Positions 54,287-62,533 of a DNA stretch of 64,000 bases are shown in pieces. Position numbers and translations under genes: made by a program. Location of the stretch: NCBI RefSeq assembly GCF_046195335.1, contig NZ_CP176093.1; one strand, given 5' to 3'. Under the pieces are notes generated by a model, which was not told where the DNA came from, made no database searches, and saw nothing but the letters and a program-made list of their open reading frames with translations. How positions within the stretch are numbered: the first letter of the stretch is position 1; the number at the start of each line of letters is the position of its first letter. The DNA comes from Methanospirillum lacunae. GTDB taxonomy: Archaea > Halobacteriota > Methanomicrobia > Methanomicrobiales > Methanospirillaceae.

Positions 54287-54492
54287 GGGGTATCACGTTG
54301 TGTTGATTAATGTAATAAGGATTACTTGTGAAAAATCAGGTAAGGTTAAAGATGCTTGTTGCTATTAAGTTACCTGGTAATATGAGAGTTGATCATCGCA
54401 CTCTGGTAACAACTGATCTCCTTATCATGCAAAGTATACCTGGATTTCGAAAGATGTTTGGATTTTTCTGGTATGAGATTCTATGATGAATG

Positions 54493-54891
54493 TTACATCT
54501 CAAATGGTTGCAACATACCTACCCGGTTACCTTCTGAATCAATAATTGCAACATATTGACCGATACTCGGGATTTCTACCGTTTGTCCAAGTATCTTTCC
54601 GCCAGCGTTAGTAACCCGCTTAATTGCAGCATTAATATCTTCTACTGCTATCACCACTGATGGACTTTTTGGCATATCCGGGCTATTTGGATAAAATCCT
54701 CCTCCAATTGCTCCTGATTTTATGGGCATATGGTTTTCATCTGTTTCAGTAGTTGAGGCGACAACATACTCTCCCATCTCCTTCCCGAGATAATTCATAT
54801 CCCATCCAAAAACCTGCGTATAAAATTGAACCAGTCGTTCTTTTTCTTCGTATGGCATCTCAAAATGCACTACCGGGTTCATTGTTTTCAT
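54493..54891 (-). CDS. VOC (glyoxalase/bleomycin-resistance) superfamily protein
   Basis: 132 aa, one complete pair of beta-alpha-beta-beta-beta modules. VHFEMPYEEKERLVQFYTQVFGWDM is the standard opening, and VAVEDINAAIKRVTNAGGKILGQTVEIPSIGQYVAIIDSEGNRVGMLQP the closing. The metal ligands His/Glu at the strand starts (H in VHFEM; E in DSEGN) are partly kept. The pattern is closest to the CFP30B-like proteins of unknown substrate. AGAGGTGAATCATTA gives a good ribosome site. It stands alone. Confidence 0.87.
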   Translation of the reverse strand: MKTMNPVVHFEMPYEEKERLVQFYTQVFGWDMNYLGKEMGEYVVASTTETDENHMPIKSGAIGGGFYPNSPDMPKSPSVVIAVEDINAAIKRVTNAGGKILGQTVEIPSIGQYVAIIDSEGNRVGMLQPFEM

Positions 54892-55270
54892 TAATGATTC
54901 ACCTCTGATGATGATCTATCTGATGTCCTGAAAGGATATATCTGTTACATTGGATTTACTAAAAAGATGAAACCCTCGAAAATTATCATGACTTAAAAGA
55001 AGCATTTTTTATAGATTATTGCTTTTCGGGACAATTTAGTGTTTAAACGAGAAACGTCGTAATGAGTCCCACACTATCTCTCAAATATTCAGGTAATCCT
55101 GATTATCAGATTTATCTAATAACTCACAAAAATGAGCGGGTAAAAATAAAATAGGGTTTTTTCTCTGAAAACAATGCAACCAAATCAAGAATTTTGGTCA
55201 CGTACATGTTAGAGAAAAACCATGATAACTGGTAATGTTTATGCCATCAGTTCTCATGGTTGTAGATATA
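54892..55270. other. Intergenic region, 379 bp
   Basis: AT-rich, no gene recognised. It should contain the promoter of the VOC gene near 54900-54960. Confidence 0.4.
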
Positions 55271-55495
55271 TTAATCTAAAATCTCAATAATCTGGACTGG
55301 ACAGGCATCAGATGCATTGAGTGAACAATCTTCAAGTTCAGGTGTAGGTGCTCCTTCAGCAATGTTTCCATTAATCCTGAACATCTCAATAATCTGACTC
55401 AATGAGTCATCCGGGTTTTGTTCAAACACTTTTGGGCATGTTTCCCAGCAGGTTCCGCAACTGGTACAATCTTTCCTGTCAATTTTTATGTTCAT
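55271..55495 (-). CDS. Ferredoxin, single [4Fe-4S]
   Basis: 74 aa. C10, C13 and C16 (DCTSCGTCWETCP) plus the Cys of ACPVQII near the C-terminus would hold one [4Fe-4S] cluster. C20 and the Cys in LEDCSLNASDA are placed like the disulfide pair of monocluster archaeal ferredoxins. The rest is acidic, consistent with a soluble electron carrier. It may donate electrons to one of the oxidoreductases downstream, but no direct coupling is visible because ~420 bp of non-coding DNA separate it from the next gene. Confidence 0.9.
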   Translation of the reverse strand: MNIKIDRKDCTSCGTCWETCPKVFEQNPDDSLSQIIEMFRINGNIAEGAPTPELEDCSLNASDACPVQIIEILD

Positions 55496-55912
55496 GTTTA
55501 TTACTCTCGTTCATACATGTTCATCATTCATATGGTATATGAAATATATTCCATCCAGATTCCCATTTGGATTGATTATCTCATCTGACTGAATTATTTA
55601 CACCATCCAAGAATAATCCCACTGAATCACTGAAGATAGGATCTGAATTGAAACCATGGATCGAGTATTTCTTCAATCTTTACCAGTGAAGAATGTATGA
55701 GAAGAGAATTTATTTATTAGTATTCCATCATTCAAAAACTGTAATCAGATGAAGAAATCTCTTATGGTTCATACCCAAAAAACCAGATTGACATTTTTCG
55801 AATCAGATTTTTTATCAATACCGGAATATATTTCTCATTCAGAATTCCTGGTTGTATACAATTCAAATTCGGTTGAATCTATTTTAAAAAAAGAGAATAT
55901 TTTGTTCATTAT
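55496..55912. other. Intergenic region, 417 bp
   Basis: AT-rich. A plus-strand open frame at 55749-55970 overlaps the 3' end of the next gene and has no family character, so it was not annotated as a gene. Confidence 0.4.
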
Positions 55913-56167
55913 TCAATTATTATCTTGTTTCAGGTTTCCTGATCTAGGTCTTCTTGCCATTGAAAGATAAATGTGGATAATAAGAAAAATAACCAATGGT
56001 CCCCACAGGAAGGAATGTATACGATTTGAAATCATTTTTCCGAGAATTCCCCCGGTAAGCGGTTCAATAATTCCCGGATGTGTGATCCCGAGGCCAGTTA
56101 AAACCATAAGTATACTGAGAAACAGGATTGAATATTGAACAAATTTTTTAATTTCTTGTATTTTCAT
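55913..56167 (-). CDS. Small membrane protein, probable heme b anchor of the molybdoenzyme
   Basis: 84 aa with two membrane helices: ~10-30 (FVQYSILFLSILMVLTGLGI) and ~52-72 (SFLWGPLVIFLIIHIYLSMA). Histidines sit at membrane edges or inside: H in GITHPG, RIHSF and IIHIYLS, as expected for a cytochrome-b-like (DUF4405/YedZ-like) subunit. Its ATG lies three bases after the stop of the sulfite-oxidase-type gene, so the two should form a membrane-bound complex. Heme binding is inferred from the histidines only. Confidence 0.65.
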   Translation of the reverse strand: MKIQEIKKFVQYSILFLSILMVLTGLGITHPGIIEPLTGGILGKMISNRIHSFLWGPLVIFLIIHIYLSMARRPRSGNLKQDNN

Positions 56168-56170
56168 GCT

Positions 56171-56854
56171 TCATCCATAAAATGAACGATTGAGATCCCC
56201 ACCTTGTGCATATCCCCTGCTTTCCCAATATCCCCGGTATGTCGGATCATTGGTTACTTCAATACCGGTTATCCATTTTACCCATTTGTATCCCCATTTA
56301 TCCTCAGCAACCAATTGGAATGGGAAACCACGTTCTCTGGGCAGAGTTACATTGTTCATCTGATAGGCCATTAATATTTGATTATCTATAAGGTATGACA
56401 AAGGGAATGAGGTAGTATATCCATCATCAGCGTGGAAAACAACAGTATTTGCTTCCTGTTTCAACCGTGCCAGATTAAGAATATCTTTCACCAGAATCCC
56501 ATCCCAGAGGATCGTTACGTCCCATCCTTCAACACAATGGATCGTTACAACCTTACGGTATGAGGGGAATGATGTAAGAACCTCATTATATGAAAGATTC
56601 AGCGGGTTTTCTATAAGCCCGGTAACCAACAGATGGTATGTCTGCGGATCGACTGTTCTAGGTCCTTTTATCGAATTTTCACGAAAATCATCCAAATTTC
56701 CGAGAGGAGTTCCCTCATATTCATGAACTTCAACAGAAGAAAGAACATTGTTCCCATTGTCAGAAAGAGAAGGACCACTATTGAGTGTCATAATCCATAT
56801 CCCCGTAACGAATAAAATTAGTAAAATTGTAATGACCAGACCTTTTCTTATCAT
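56171..56854 (-). CDS. Exported sulfite-oxidase-type molybdopterin oxidoreductase
   Basis: 227 aa. One N-terminal hydrophobic helix (residues ~5-24) anchors or exports it; no twin-arginine motif is evident, which is odd for a molybdoenzyme. The molybdopterin domain of the SUOX/MsrP family follows: YHLLVTGLIENPLNLSYNEVL, then VVTIHCVEGW with C107 as Mo ligand, DGILVKDIL, and ERGFPFQLVAEDKWGYKWVKWITGIEV. It should reduce or oxidise small sulfur or other oxo compounds outside the membrane. GAGATGAT provides a ribosome site. The small membrane protein gene 3 bp downstream is its likely electron partner. Confidence 0.87.
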   Translation of the reverse strand: MIRKGLVITILLILFVTGIWIMTLNSGPSLSDNGNNVLSSVEVHEYEGTPLGNLDDFRENSIKGPRTVDPQTYHLLVTGLIENPLNLSYNEVLTSFPSYRKVVTIHCVEGWDVTILWDGILVKDILNLARLKQEANTVVFHADDGYTTSFPLSYLIDNQILMAYQMNNVTLPRERGFPFQLVAEDKWGYKWVKWITGIEVTNDPTYRGYWESRGYAQGGDLNRSFYG

Positions 56855-56875
56855 ATATCATCTCATTATATACCG

Positions 56876-57958
56876 TCATAATTCACGATTCAAGGTTGGA
56901 TAATCGATATAACCTTTATCTTCACCTGCATACCATGTCGAGATATCCGGAGAATTCAGCGGGGCATTTCTGAGGAAGCGTTCCGGGAGATCCGGGTTTG
57001 CAAGAAAAGATGTGCCAAATGAAATTAAATCTCCCTGGCATTCATTAATAGCATTATCTCCAGTTTTTTTATCATACCCGCCGTTAAGGATAAGGGTTCC
57101 ACTAAATTTGGTTCGTATGGTAGAGGCCAGCTGTGCATTTTTAGGAGTAGCCCCAAACCTGCCTCCTACCGGTTCAATGAGATGAATATACCCAATTCCT
57201 AATCTATCCAATTCCTGTGCCAGATATGAATAGGTATTCTGCGGGTTGGAATCTGCCATACCATGCTGGAAAAAATGTGGCGATATCCGGTACCCTACAC
57301 GGTTAGCATCCCATTCTGAAATGACTGCTTTTGTAATTTCAAGGGGCAAACGTGCCCTGTTCTCTAAACTTCCTCCATACATATCGGTGCGGGTATTTGA
57401 ACTGTCACGAAGAAACTGATCCAGTAAATACCCGTTTGCACCATGGATCTCAACTCCATCAAATCCAGCTGCTTTTGCATTGCGAGCTCCGGCCCAAAAT
57501 TGTTTAACAACCCCGGATATCTCTTCTGATTCAAGAGCCCTTGGAACGAGAATTTTCTTCTTCCCAAGAGGAGTGTGAATTTCTTCATCAATCGGCAGAG
57601 CAGATGGTGCAACTGGAAGAGCACCATTAAGAAAGTCAGGATGTGACATCCTGCCTACATGCCAGAGTTGGAGAAAGATCTTCCCTCCTGCTTTATGGAC
57701 CCCGTCTGTCACTATTTTCCAGCCTTTTATCTGATCCTTTGAGTGTATACCGGGAGTCCGGTAAAACCCGATTCCCATAGGATCAACTTGGGAACCTTCG
57801 GAGATAATCAGACCGGCTGATGCTCTCTGTTCATAATACATGACAGACAACGGGTTTGGAATATTTCCGGCTACAGCACGACAACGAGTCATCGGTGCCA
57901 TCACCATCCGGTTATTTAGTTCTAAATCATTGAAAATATATTGAGAAAAAAGATTCAT
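56876..57958 (-). CDS. Old yellow enzyme family NADH:flavin oxidoreductase
   Basis: 360 aa from the ATG at 57958, giving MNLFSQYIFNDLELNNRMVMAPMTRC, the standard start. A TTG at 58006 in the same frame would add 16 unlikely residues. FMN-barrel motifs are visible: LQLWHVGRMSHP, GFDGVEIHGANGYLLDQFL, and NRVGYRISPHF. LILNGGYDKKTGDNAI and the closing DLISFGTSFLANPDLPERFL are typical of the alkene-reductase (NemA/OPR) group. It should reduce activated C=C bonds or nitroesters with NAD(P)H. Only 21 bp separate its stop from the start of the molybdoenzyme gene, so they may share a transcript. Confidence 0.9.
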   Translation of the reverse strand: MNLFSQYIFNDLELNNRMVMAPMTRCRAVAGNIPNPLSVMYYEQRASAGLIISEGSQVDPMGIGFYRTPGIHSKDQIKGWKIVTDGVHKAGGKIFLQLWHVGRMSHPDFLNGALPVAPSALPIDEEIHTPLGKKKILVPRALESEEISGVVKQFWAGARNAKAAGFDGVEIHGANGYLLDQFLRDSSNTRTDMYGGSLENRARLPLEITKAVISEWDANRVGYRISPHFFQHGMADSNPQNTYSYLAQELDRLGIGYIHLIEPVGGRFGATPKNAQLASTIRTKFSGTLILNGGYDKKTGDNAINECQGDLISFGTSFLANPDLPERFLRNAPLNSPDISTWYAGEDKGYIDYPTLNREL

Positions 57959-58398
57959 GAGGCTTGATAAGTGCTGCCATCTGATATATTTTTGTGTGTT
58001 ATTCAATTATTGCTATATGGGATCTAAATCTAACCGTTTCTCCATGGTCATTAACATAAAATCATTACAATATGTATAAAATTACTAAATAACCTGAATT
58101 CATATCATGACAAGAAATTCAGAATAAAATAGTAAGATTTTTTTGCAATAATCTTATTCTGATACAATTACAAATACAGATACGTGTGCAAACAGAAAGA
58201 ATCTGCTATGATTTTGGAAAAAAATTCATCATATGATGACACTTGATAATGTATGGAATTCCCGGGACTAGGGTTGTTTGTATTAACATCCGTATTCTCT
58301 ATGAATATTAGATTCACCCGTTTAATCTAAAGATTCCATAGGTGGTTGATGGCGATTGAATTGATACTTCATCCTGGAGAGGTATAAAGAACAATATT
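57959..58398. other. Divergent intergenic region, ~440 bp
   Basis: AT-rich spacer between the divergent OYE gene and the membrane protein gene. No operator-like palindrome recognised. Confidence 0.4.
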
Positions 58399-58869
58399 AT
58401 GTCACTGAATGATTCACAACAACTGTTCGGGTTCTTTTTTACGATCTATTTTTTCATAATTATCGATCGTTCCCATGTTATGTACCAGACATGGGATACG
58501 TATTCTGCCTGGATGGGAAAAACTCACAACCTGAATCGTCTTGTATTGGGTTGGTTGATTCTCGTTATACTGCCCATAACGCACTTTGCTATTCTCTTCA
58601 CTCTCCTGGGTTTATTTAATGTCACCTTAAATCCGACGATTTCAGGAGTTATTATAATTATCCTGATCAGTATCAGTTCGTTCTTTACTTTTGGTTACTT
58701 CAGACTCTATGAGTCATTAGTTCATGGATTTCCTGTAAAATTTTTTACTTATGAAGATCAAACCAGAGAAACGACAAAGATTCGCCCTCATTTCTTAGCA
58801 CATTTTATTCCGGGAATACTTTATGTGATACTGTCAACACTTCTCCTGGTAATTACTCTTTATCTCTGA
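58399..58869 (+). CDS. Membrane protein, unknown function
   Basis: 156 aa with four hydrophobic segments: ~10-25 (LFGFFFTIYFFIIIDRS), ~45-72 (LVLGWLILVILPITHFAILFTLLGLF), ~78-100 (ISGVIIIILISISSFFTFGYF) and ~135-155 (FIPGILYVILSTLLLVITLYL). No signature residues. GAGAGGTATAAAGAAC lies upstream of the ATG with GGAGAGG somewhat far away. It appears to be a single-gene unit; no function is assigned. Confidence 0.6.
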   Translation: MSLNDSQQLFGFFFTIYFFIIIDRSHVMYQTWDTYSAWMGKTHNLNRLVLGWLILVILPITHFAILFTLLGLFNVTLNPTISGVIIIILISISSFFTFGYFRLYESLVHGFPVKFFTYEDQTRETTKIRPHFLAHFIPGILYVILSTLLLVITLYL

Positions 58870-59002
58870 CATATATCACAATAAAGATAAAAATTTTAAT
58901 TTGAAACTAGGGAAATTGTTAGTTCCTGATTAAACGTGAATGACTCATTGGTTTTTCTTTAAGAAATTGGACTTGAAATATTAACTGAAAATGGAGGGTA
59001 TT

Positions 59003-59662
59003 TTAGAGTACAGCTTTTCTAAACGTATCGAAACCTAATCTCTCAATTGTTGCACCCAGACGTTCAGGAGCTATTCCATTCTCCCTGTAGAAGGTGATGA
59101 TCTTTCTGGCGAGATCAATAGCCTGATCCGGAGTCAAATCGTTAGCCAATTCTTTTCCAGCTTTTGGTGTCCCTCCACCCTTGCCACCCACAATCACATT
59201 GAATCCTGTATCTGTGCCGAAAAATCCAATATCTTTCATCCAAGAATCACTACAGCAGTTAGAACACCCTGAAACACCCATCTTGAATTTTGCCGGTGCT
59301 GGTTTGCCGTAAAATTCTTTGTCTAGGGCTAATCCAAGACCCGGGCTATCCTGTTTAGCCTTTTTGCAGGCTCTCGTACCTGGGCACATCTGAATGCTCC
59401 GGATTGTCAGACCAATGGCCTTGGAACTGTCAGTAAATTCAGACCAGGCATTGTCCAGATCTGCCTCGCTGATACCAATGATGGCAATACGCTGAGCACC
59501 AGTAAGTTTTATAAATTTTGCACCATATTTTTCGGCAACATCTGCTATCTTTCGTAACAATGCAGGATCTGCAAATCCACCCGGTATATGTGGTGAGATA
59601 GAGAATGTCATTAGATCTCTTTGAACAATTGCTCCCTTTTCGGGGATATTTGTTTGAGTCAT
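59003..59662 (-). CDS. Small siroheme sulfite/nitrite reductase-like protein
   Basis: 219 aa, about half the length of assimilatory sulfite or nitrite reductases. Residues ~15-80 are the ferredoxin-like half-domain (FSISPHIPGGFADPALLRKIADVAEKYGAKFIKLTGAQRIAI). The siroheme-[4Fe-4S] ligand set is complete: C93-x5-C99 (MCPGTRACKK) and C133-x3-C137 (GCSNCCSDSW). FNVIVGGKGGGTPKAGKEL is the C-terminal family segment. It is of the dissimilatory-sulfite-reductase-like small proteins common in methanogens. Sulfite reduction is likely but not certain, and partner ferredoxin is not obvious. It is monocistronic. Confidence 0.85.
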   Translation of the reverse strand: MTQTNIPEKGAIVQRDLMTFSISPHIPGGFADPALLRKIADVAEKYGAKFIKLTGAQRIAIIGISEADLDNAWSEFTDSSKAIGLTIRSIQMCPGTRACKKAKQDSPGLGLALDKEFYGKPAPAKFKMGVSGCSNCCSDSWMKDIGFFGTDTGFNVIVGGKGGGTPKAGKELANDLTPDQAIDLARKIITFYRENGIAPERLGATIERLGFDTFRKAVL

Positions 59663-59908
59663 TTTTTTACTCCTTTGGTTACTTCACTATTTATTGATAA
59701 AAAATGAAGAGTATCCATTTGGATAGTATGTATATTTTCAATATACTTTAAGGATAAAAGAATTGAAATTTGCCAGATATGATATATTGAATAAAACTAT
59801 GATGAATTTTCAGATAATGAATTTTTATGCGTAAGTAAAAAAATTTAAATTTTCAGATCCTATTTCATTGGAATCTGATAATTTTTTTTTCAGAATCTTT
59901 CTCAATTA

Positions 59909-60289
59909 TTAAGGATTAACATGTATTATTCCAACCATAGACGGGTGGGCACCGCAGTGATATGGATAATCACCGGCCTTGGTGAAATTATATGTAAACA
60001 TTTCTCCTTTATTCAGGAGAGATGACTTGATTTCTGATACGGCTCCAGCGTCACTTATGATGTCATGACGGGCCGTGTCATTATTTGTCCATGTTACTAA
60101 CGAATTTACAGTTATATTTAGTTCCTTAGGTTCAAATGCAAAATTGGATATATTAACTGAATAATTTGTCAGATTATTATCAACCTGAATTGTCTGATTT
60201 GTGTCAGTTACTGCTGAAACAGATATACCTAGCATTATAACTATAGTCAAACTTGTAACCAAACCATACATCACAACTTTTGAGACCAT
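59909..60289 (-). CDS. Exported cupredoxin (plastocyanin-like blue copper protein)
   Basis: 126 aa. Signal peptide or anchor at residues 1-26 (LVTSLTIVIMLGISVSAV). The mature cupredoxin fold shows ISNFAFEPKELNITVNSLVTWTNNDTARHDIIS with the first Cu ligand His, and a C-terminal YPYHCGAHPSMVGIIHV that supplies Cys, His and Met. All four type-1 copper ligands are therefore present. It should carry electrons outside the membrane. It lies 93 bp downstream of the PQQ-propeller gene on the same strand, suggesting that it accepts electrons from that enzyme (inference). Confidence 0.9.
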   Translation of the reverse strand: MVSKVVMYGLVTSLTIVIMLGISVSAVTDTNQTIQVDNNLTNYSVNISNFAFEPKELNITVNSLVTWTNNDTARHDIISDAGAVSEIKSSLLNKGEMFTYNFTKAGDYPYHCGAHPSMVGIIHVNP

Positions 60290-60382
60290 ACTATCTCATC
60301 ATCTATCCAATACATAAATCCTTTTATGCATTCTTTTTTTTATCATGATGAAAAAGAAAAAAATGAGGAATTCGAATACACT

Positions 60383-61972
60383 TTAAGAAATCGGAAGACT
60401 GAGTGAGAAAAGAACCGGGTTTGACGCTGCTCCTGCTGGCCAGATGATGCTCTTCTTTCCGATAGCTGGCCAACCATTAATTCCGGAAGGGGCTTTATAC
60501 TTTAAAACTAAGTCTCCGGTTTTTATCTTATATGCATAAATCGTTCCATCATAGGTTGCAGTAAAAACGATATCAGAAGCTATGGTAGCCCCTCCGAGAT
60601 TCATTGATGGATATTCTTTTTTCCATAATTCGGTACCGTTTGATGCATCAAGGGCCACCAGTTCACCAGTTCCCGAAGATAGATCAAATGAACCCGTATC
60701 CATCCCGGTTGAAGAATAATTAGAGGCAAAATTGACAACAGGCACAAATAGTATTCCATCTGTATAGGCCATTGGTGTTTCAACTCCTCCAAAAAATCCT
60801 GGTAAAACCTGTATGGTTTCTCCTTCCGGTATTGTGCTTAGATCAGCATTTCCATTATGAATGCCAACTGAAGTATTCCAGATTATTGATCCATCTTTTC
60901 TATCAAATGAGTATACTTTTCCGAGTTTTCCTGCACCGAACACAACATCACGTGTTTTTGATTCATCAGTACTATCCGGGATGGATGCAAGGATCGGGGA
61001 AATCTGAAAATCAAGATCAAAAAGATCATGAGGTTTTACCTGATTATACCAGACAATCTCTCCGCTCTTTCCATCCACAGCCATGATACTATCTGTATAA
61101 AGATTTGGTCCAGGCCTGCTCAATCCGGCAGGATAATCAGGTGTTCCCGGGATTGGGGCAGGATTTCCAATACCCCAGTACGTAATACCGGTTCTGGTAT
61201 CAATACCCGGGGAATACCAGGCCCCTCCTCCACTGTTCACTGATTTATTTCCCCAGAGGTCAGGTGTATCAATCGTGCTGGTATTCCAGATGATGGCTCC
61301 GGTTTCTTCATCAAGGGCATACAATTCACCAAATTGACCTCCTGCATAAAAATCATTGGCCGATGTACCCGGGACTGTTGCAACATACACTTTTTTATCA
61401 AAGACAATAGGCTGAATATTAATTCCGGTAGAATTTGAAGGAGATAAATGAACGGACCATCGTTCAGTGCCGTCTTTCATATCAAGGGCAGATAGTGAAT
61501 ACACATCGGGAGAAATAAAGACTTTTCCGTATCCTATAGCAGGTCCATTCGGGCCCAATATTGTAGAACTATTATAATTATTAGTCCAAAGTGGAGTGCC
61601 TGTTTGCTGGTTAAGAGCAATAATATTTCCTGCCAAATCCTGAAAATAGACAGTATTATTGGTAATTATTGGGGTTGTTGCCGCAGAACCAAAAGCGGAA
61701 TGACCGGTTATTGGATAAGTCCACGATAGATTGAATTTTCCAACCGACTCTGATGAGATATCTGTCTCCTGTTGGTCTCGTGTATTTGAATAGTCCTTAT
61801 TAGCGAGAGGCCAGGACTGATTCGTATCCTGTATCTCTGGCGGTGCAAGTGTCAGATCTTCGGAAGATGCCTTTTCTTGGATATTTACTTCGGCGATACA
61901 GCAAAATCCTGCTCCAATGAAAGAATACAGGAGAATTATCAAAAAAATATTTCTGAACCAGGAATGCGACAT
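60383..61972 (-). CDS. Exported PQQ-type beta-propeller protein (quinoprotein-like)
   Basis: 529 aa with a signal peptide (residues 1-27, FLIILLYSFIGAGFCCIA). The rest is a PQQ-like propeller: repeated blades of the form LNQQTGTPLWTNNY, LDMKDGTERWSVHL, LDEETGAIIWNTST, VDGKSGEIVWYNQV and LDASNGTELWKKEY, each ending in the W-docking motif. GGGAWYSPGIDTRTGITYWGIGNPAP recalls quinoprotein alcohol dehydrogenases, where it borders the active site. NKDYSNTR near the start is also typical of that group. Whether PQQ is bound is unknown, since no PQQ synthesis genes are in the window. A cupredoxin gene follows 93 bp downstream. Confidence 0.82.
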   Translation of the reverse strand: MSHSWFRNIFLIILLYSFIGAGFCCIAEVNIQEKASSEDLTLAPPEIQDTNQSWPLANKDYSNTRDQQETDISSESVGKFNLSWTYPITGHSAFGSAATTPIITNNTVYFQDLAGNIIALNQQTGTPLWTNNYNSSTILGPNGPAIGYGKVFISPDVYSLSALDMKDGTERWSVHLSPSNSTGINIQPIVFDKKVYVATVPGTSANDFYAGGQFGELYALDEETGAIIWNTSTIDTPDLWGNKSVNSGGGAWYSPGIDTRTGITYWGIGNPAPIPGTPDYPAGLSRPGPNLYTDSIMAVDGKSGEIVWYNQVKPHDLFDLDFQISPILASIPDSTDESKTRDVVFGAGKLGKVYSFDRKDGSIIWNTSVGIHNGNADLSTIPEGETIQVLPGFFGGVETPMAYTDGILFVPVVNFASNYSSTGMDTGSFDLSSGTGELVALDASNGTELWKKEYPSMNLGGATIASDIVFTATYDGTIYAYKIKTGDLVLKYKAPSGINGWPAIGKKSIIWPAGAASNPVLFSLSLPIS

Positions 61973-62156
61973 ACATGCAGTATAATTTCATAACATTATG
62001 AAGATATGCATGAAAAACACATTTTGGAATATGTTAAATAGATCCATATTTATATGCATTCTGGAATAAAGAACAGAATTAAGGATATTTGTTCTGATAT
62101 TAAATAGTGGGATATAAGATATTCTCATGAGAGAATTGTCAAAAATGTATCCCCTG

Positions 62157-62351
62157 TTATTTCTTACTAATTATCTGACGTTTATCTACGTCCACACCAT
62201 AATAATTTGGATTTTCCAGTAGATCGAGTGCATTAATCTTCATATCAATAAGTTCAGCATAATTAAATGATACGAATTCTCGGGCAGCCATACCTCCATA
62301 ATATAATGCAAGTCCATTTTCCATTCGTTTTACATCAGTTATTTCTTTCAT
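62157..62351 (-). CDS. Small conserved-looking protein, unknown function
   Basis: 64 aa with balanced protein-like composition (MKEITDVKRMENGLALYYGG; SFNYAELIDMKINALDLLEN) and no hydrophobic segment. GGAGTG lies ten bases before the ATG. The gene stands between the PQQ-propeller and acyltransferase genes and is divergent from the latter. Function not recognised. Confidence 0.55.
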   Translation of the reverse strand: MKEITDVKRMENGLALYYGGMAAREFVSFNYAELIDMKINALDLLENPNYYGVDVDKRQIISKK

Positions 62352-62533
62352 TATTGATTACACTCCACGTTACCTTTTACTTTTTTTTACCTTCTTACGA
62401 ATTCAACTATCATCCTTTTCTTTGTATATACAAATCTTTTTCCCTTCTTTACTGTGGAAGTTACAAATATTTGAAATATATAATGAAACATTTGTTACAA
62501 ATATGTAGCACTGAGATTTTAAAGAGCAATTAC

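Noticed and set aside
55749..55970. 73-aa plus-strand frame
   Set aside because: Its second half is the complement of the small membrane protein gene, and the first half has no recognisable pattern or ribosome site.
62267..62533. Upstream extension of the acyltransferase frame
   Set aside because: It overlaps a plausible small gene on the other strand, has no acyltransferase-family character and is strongly AT-rich.
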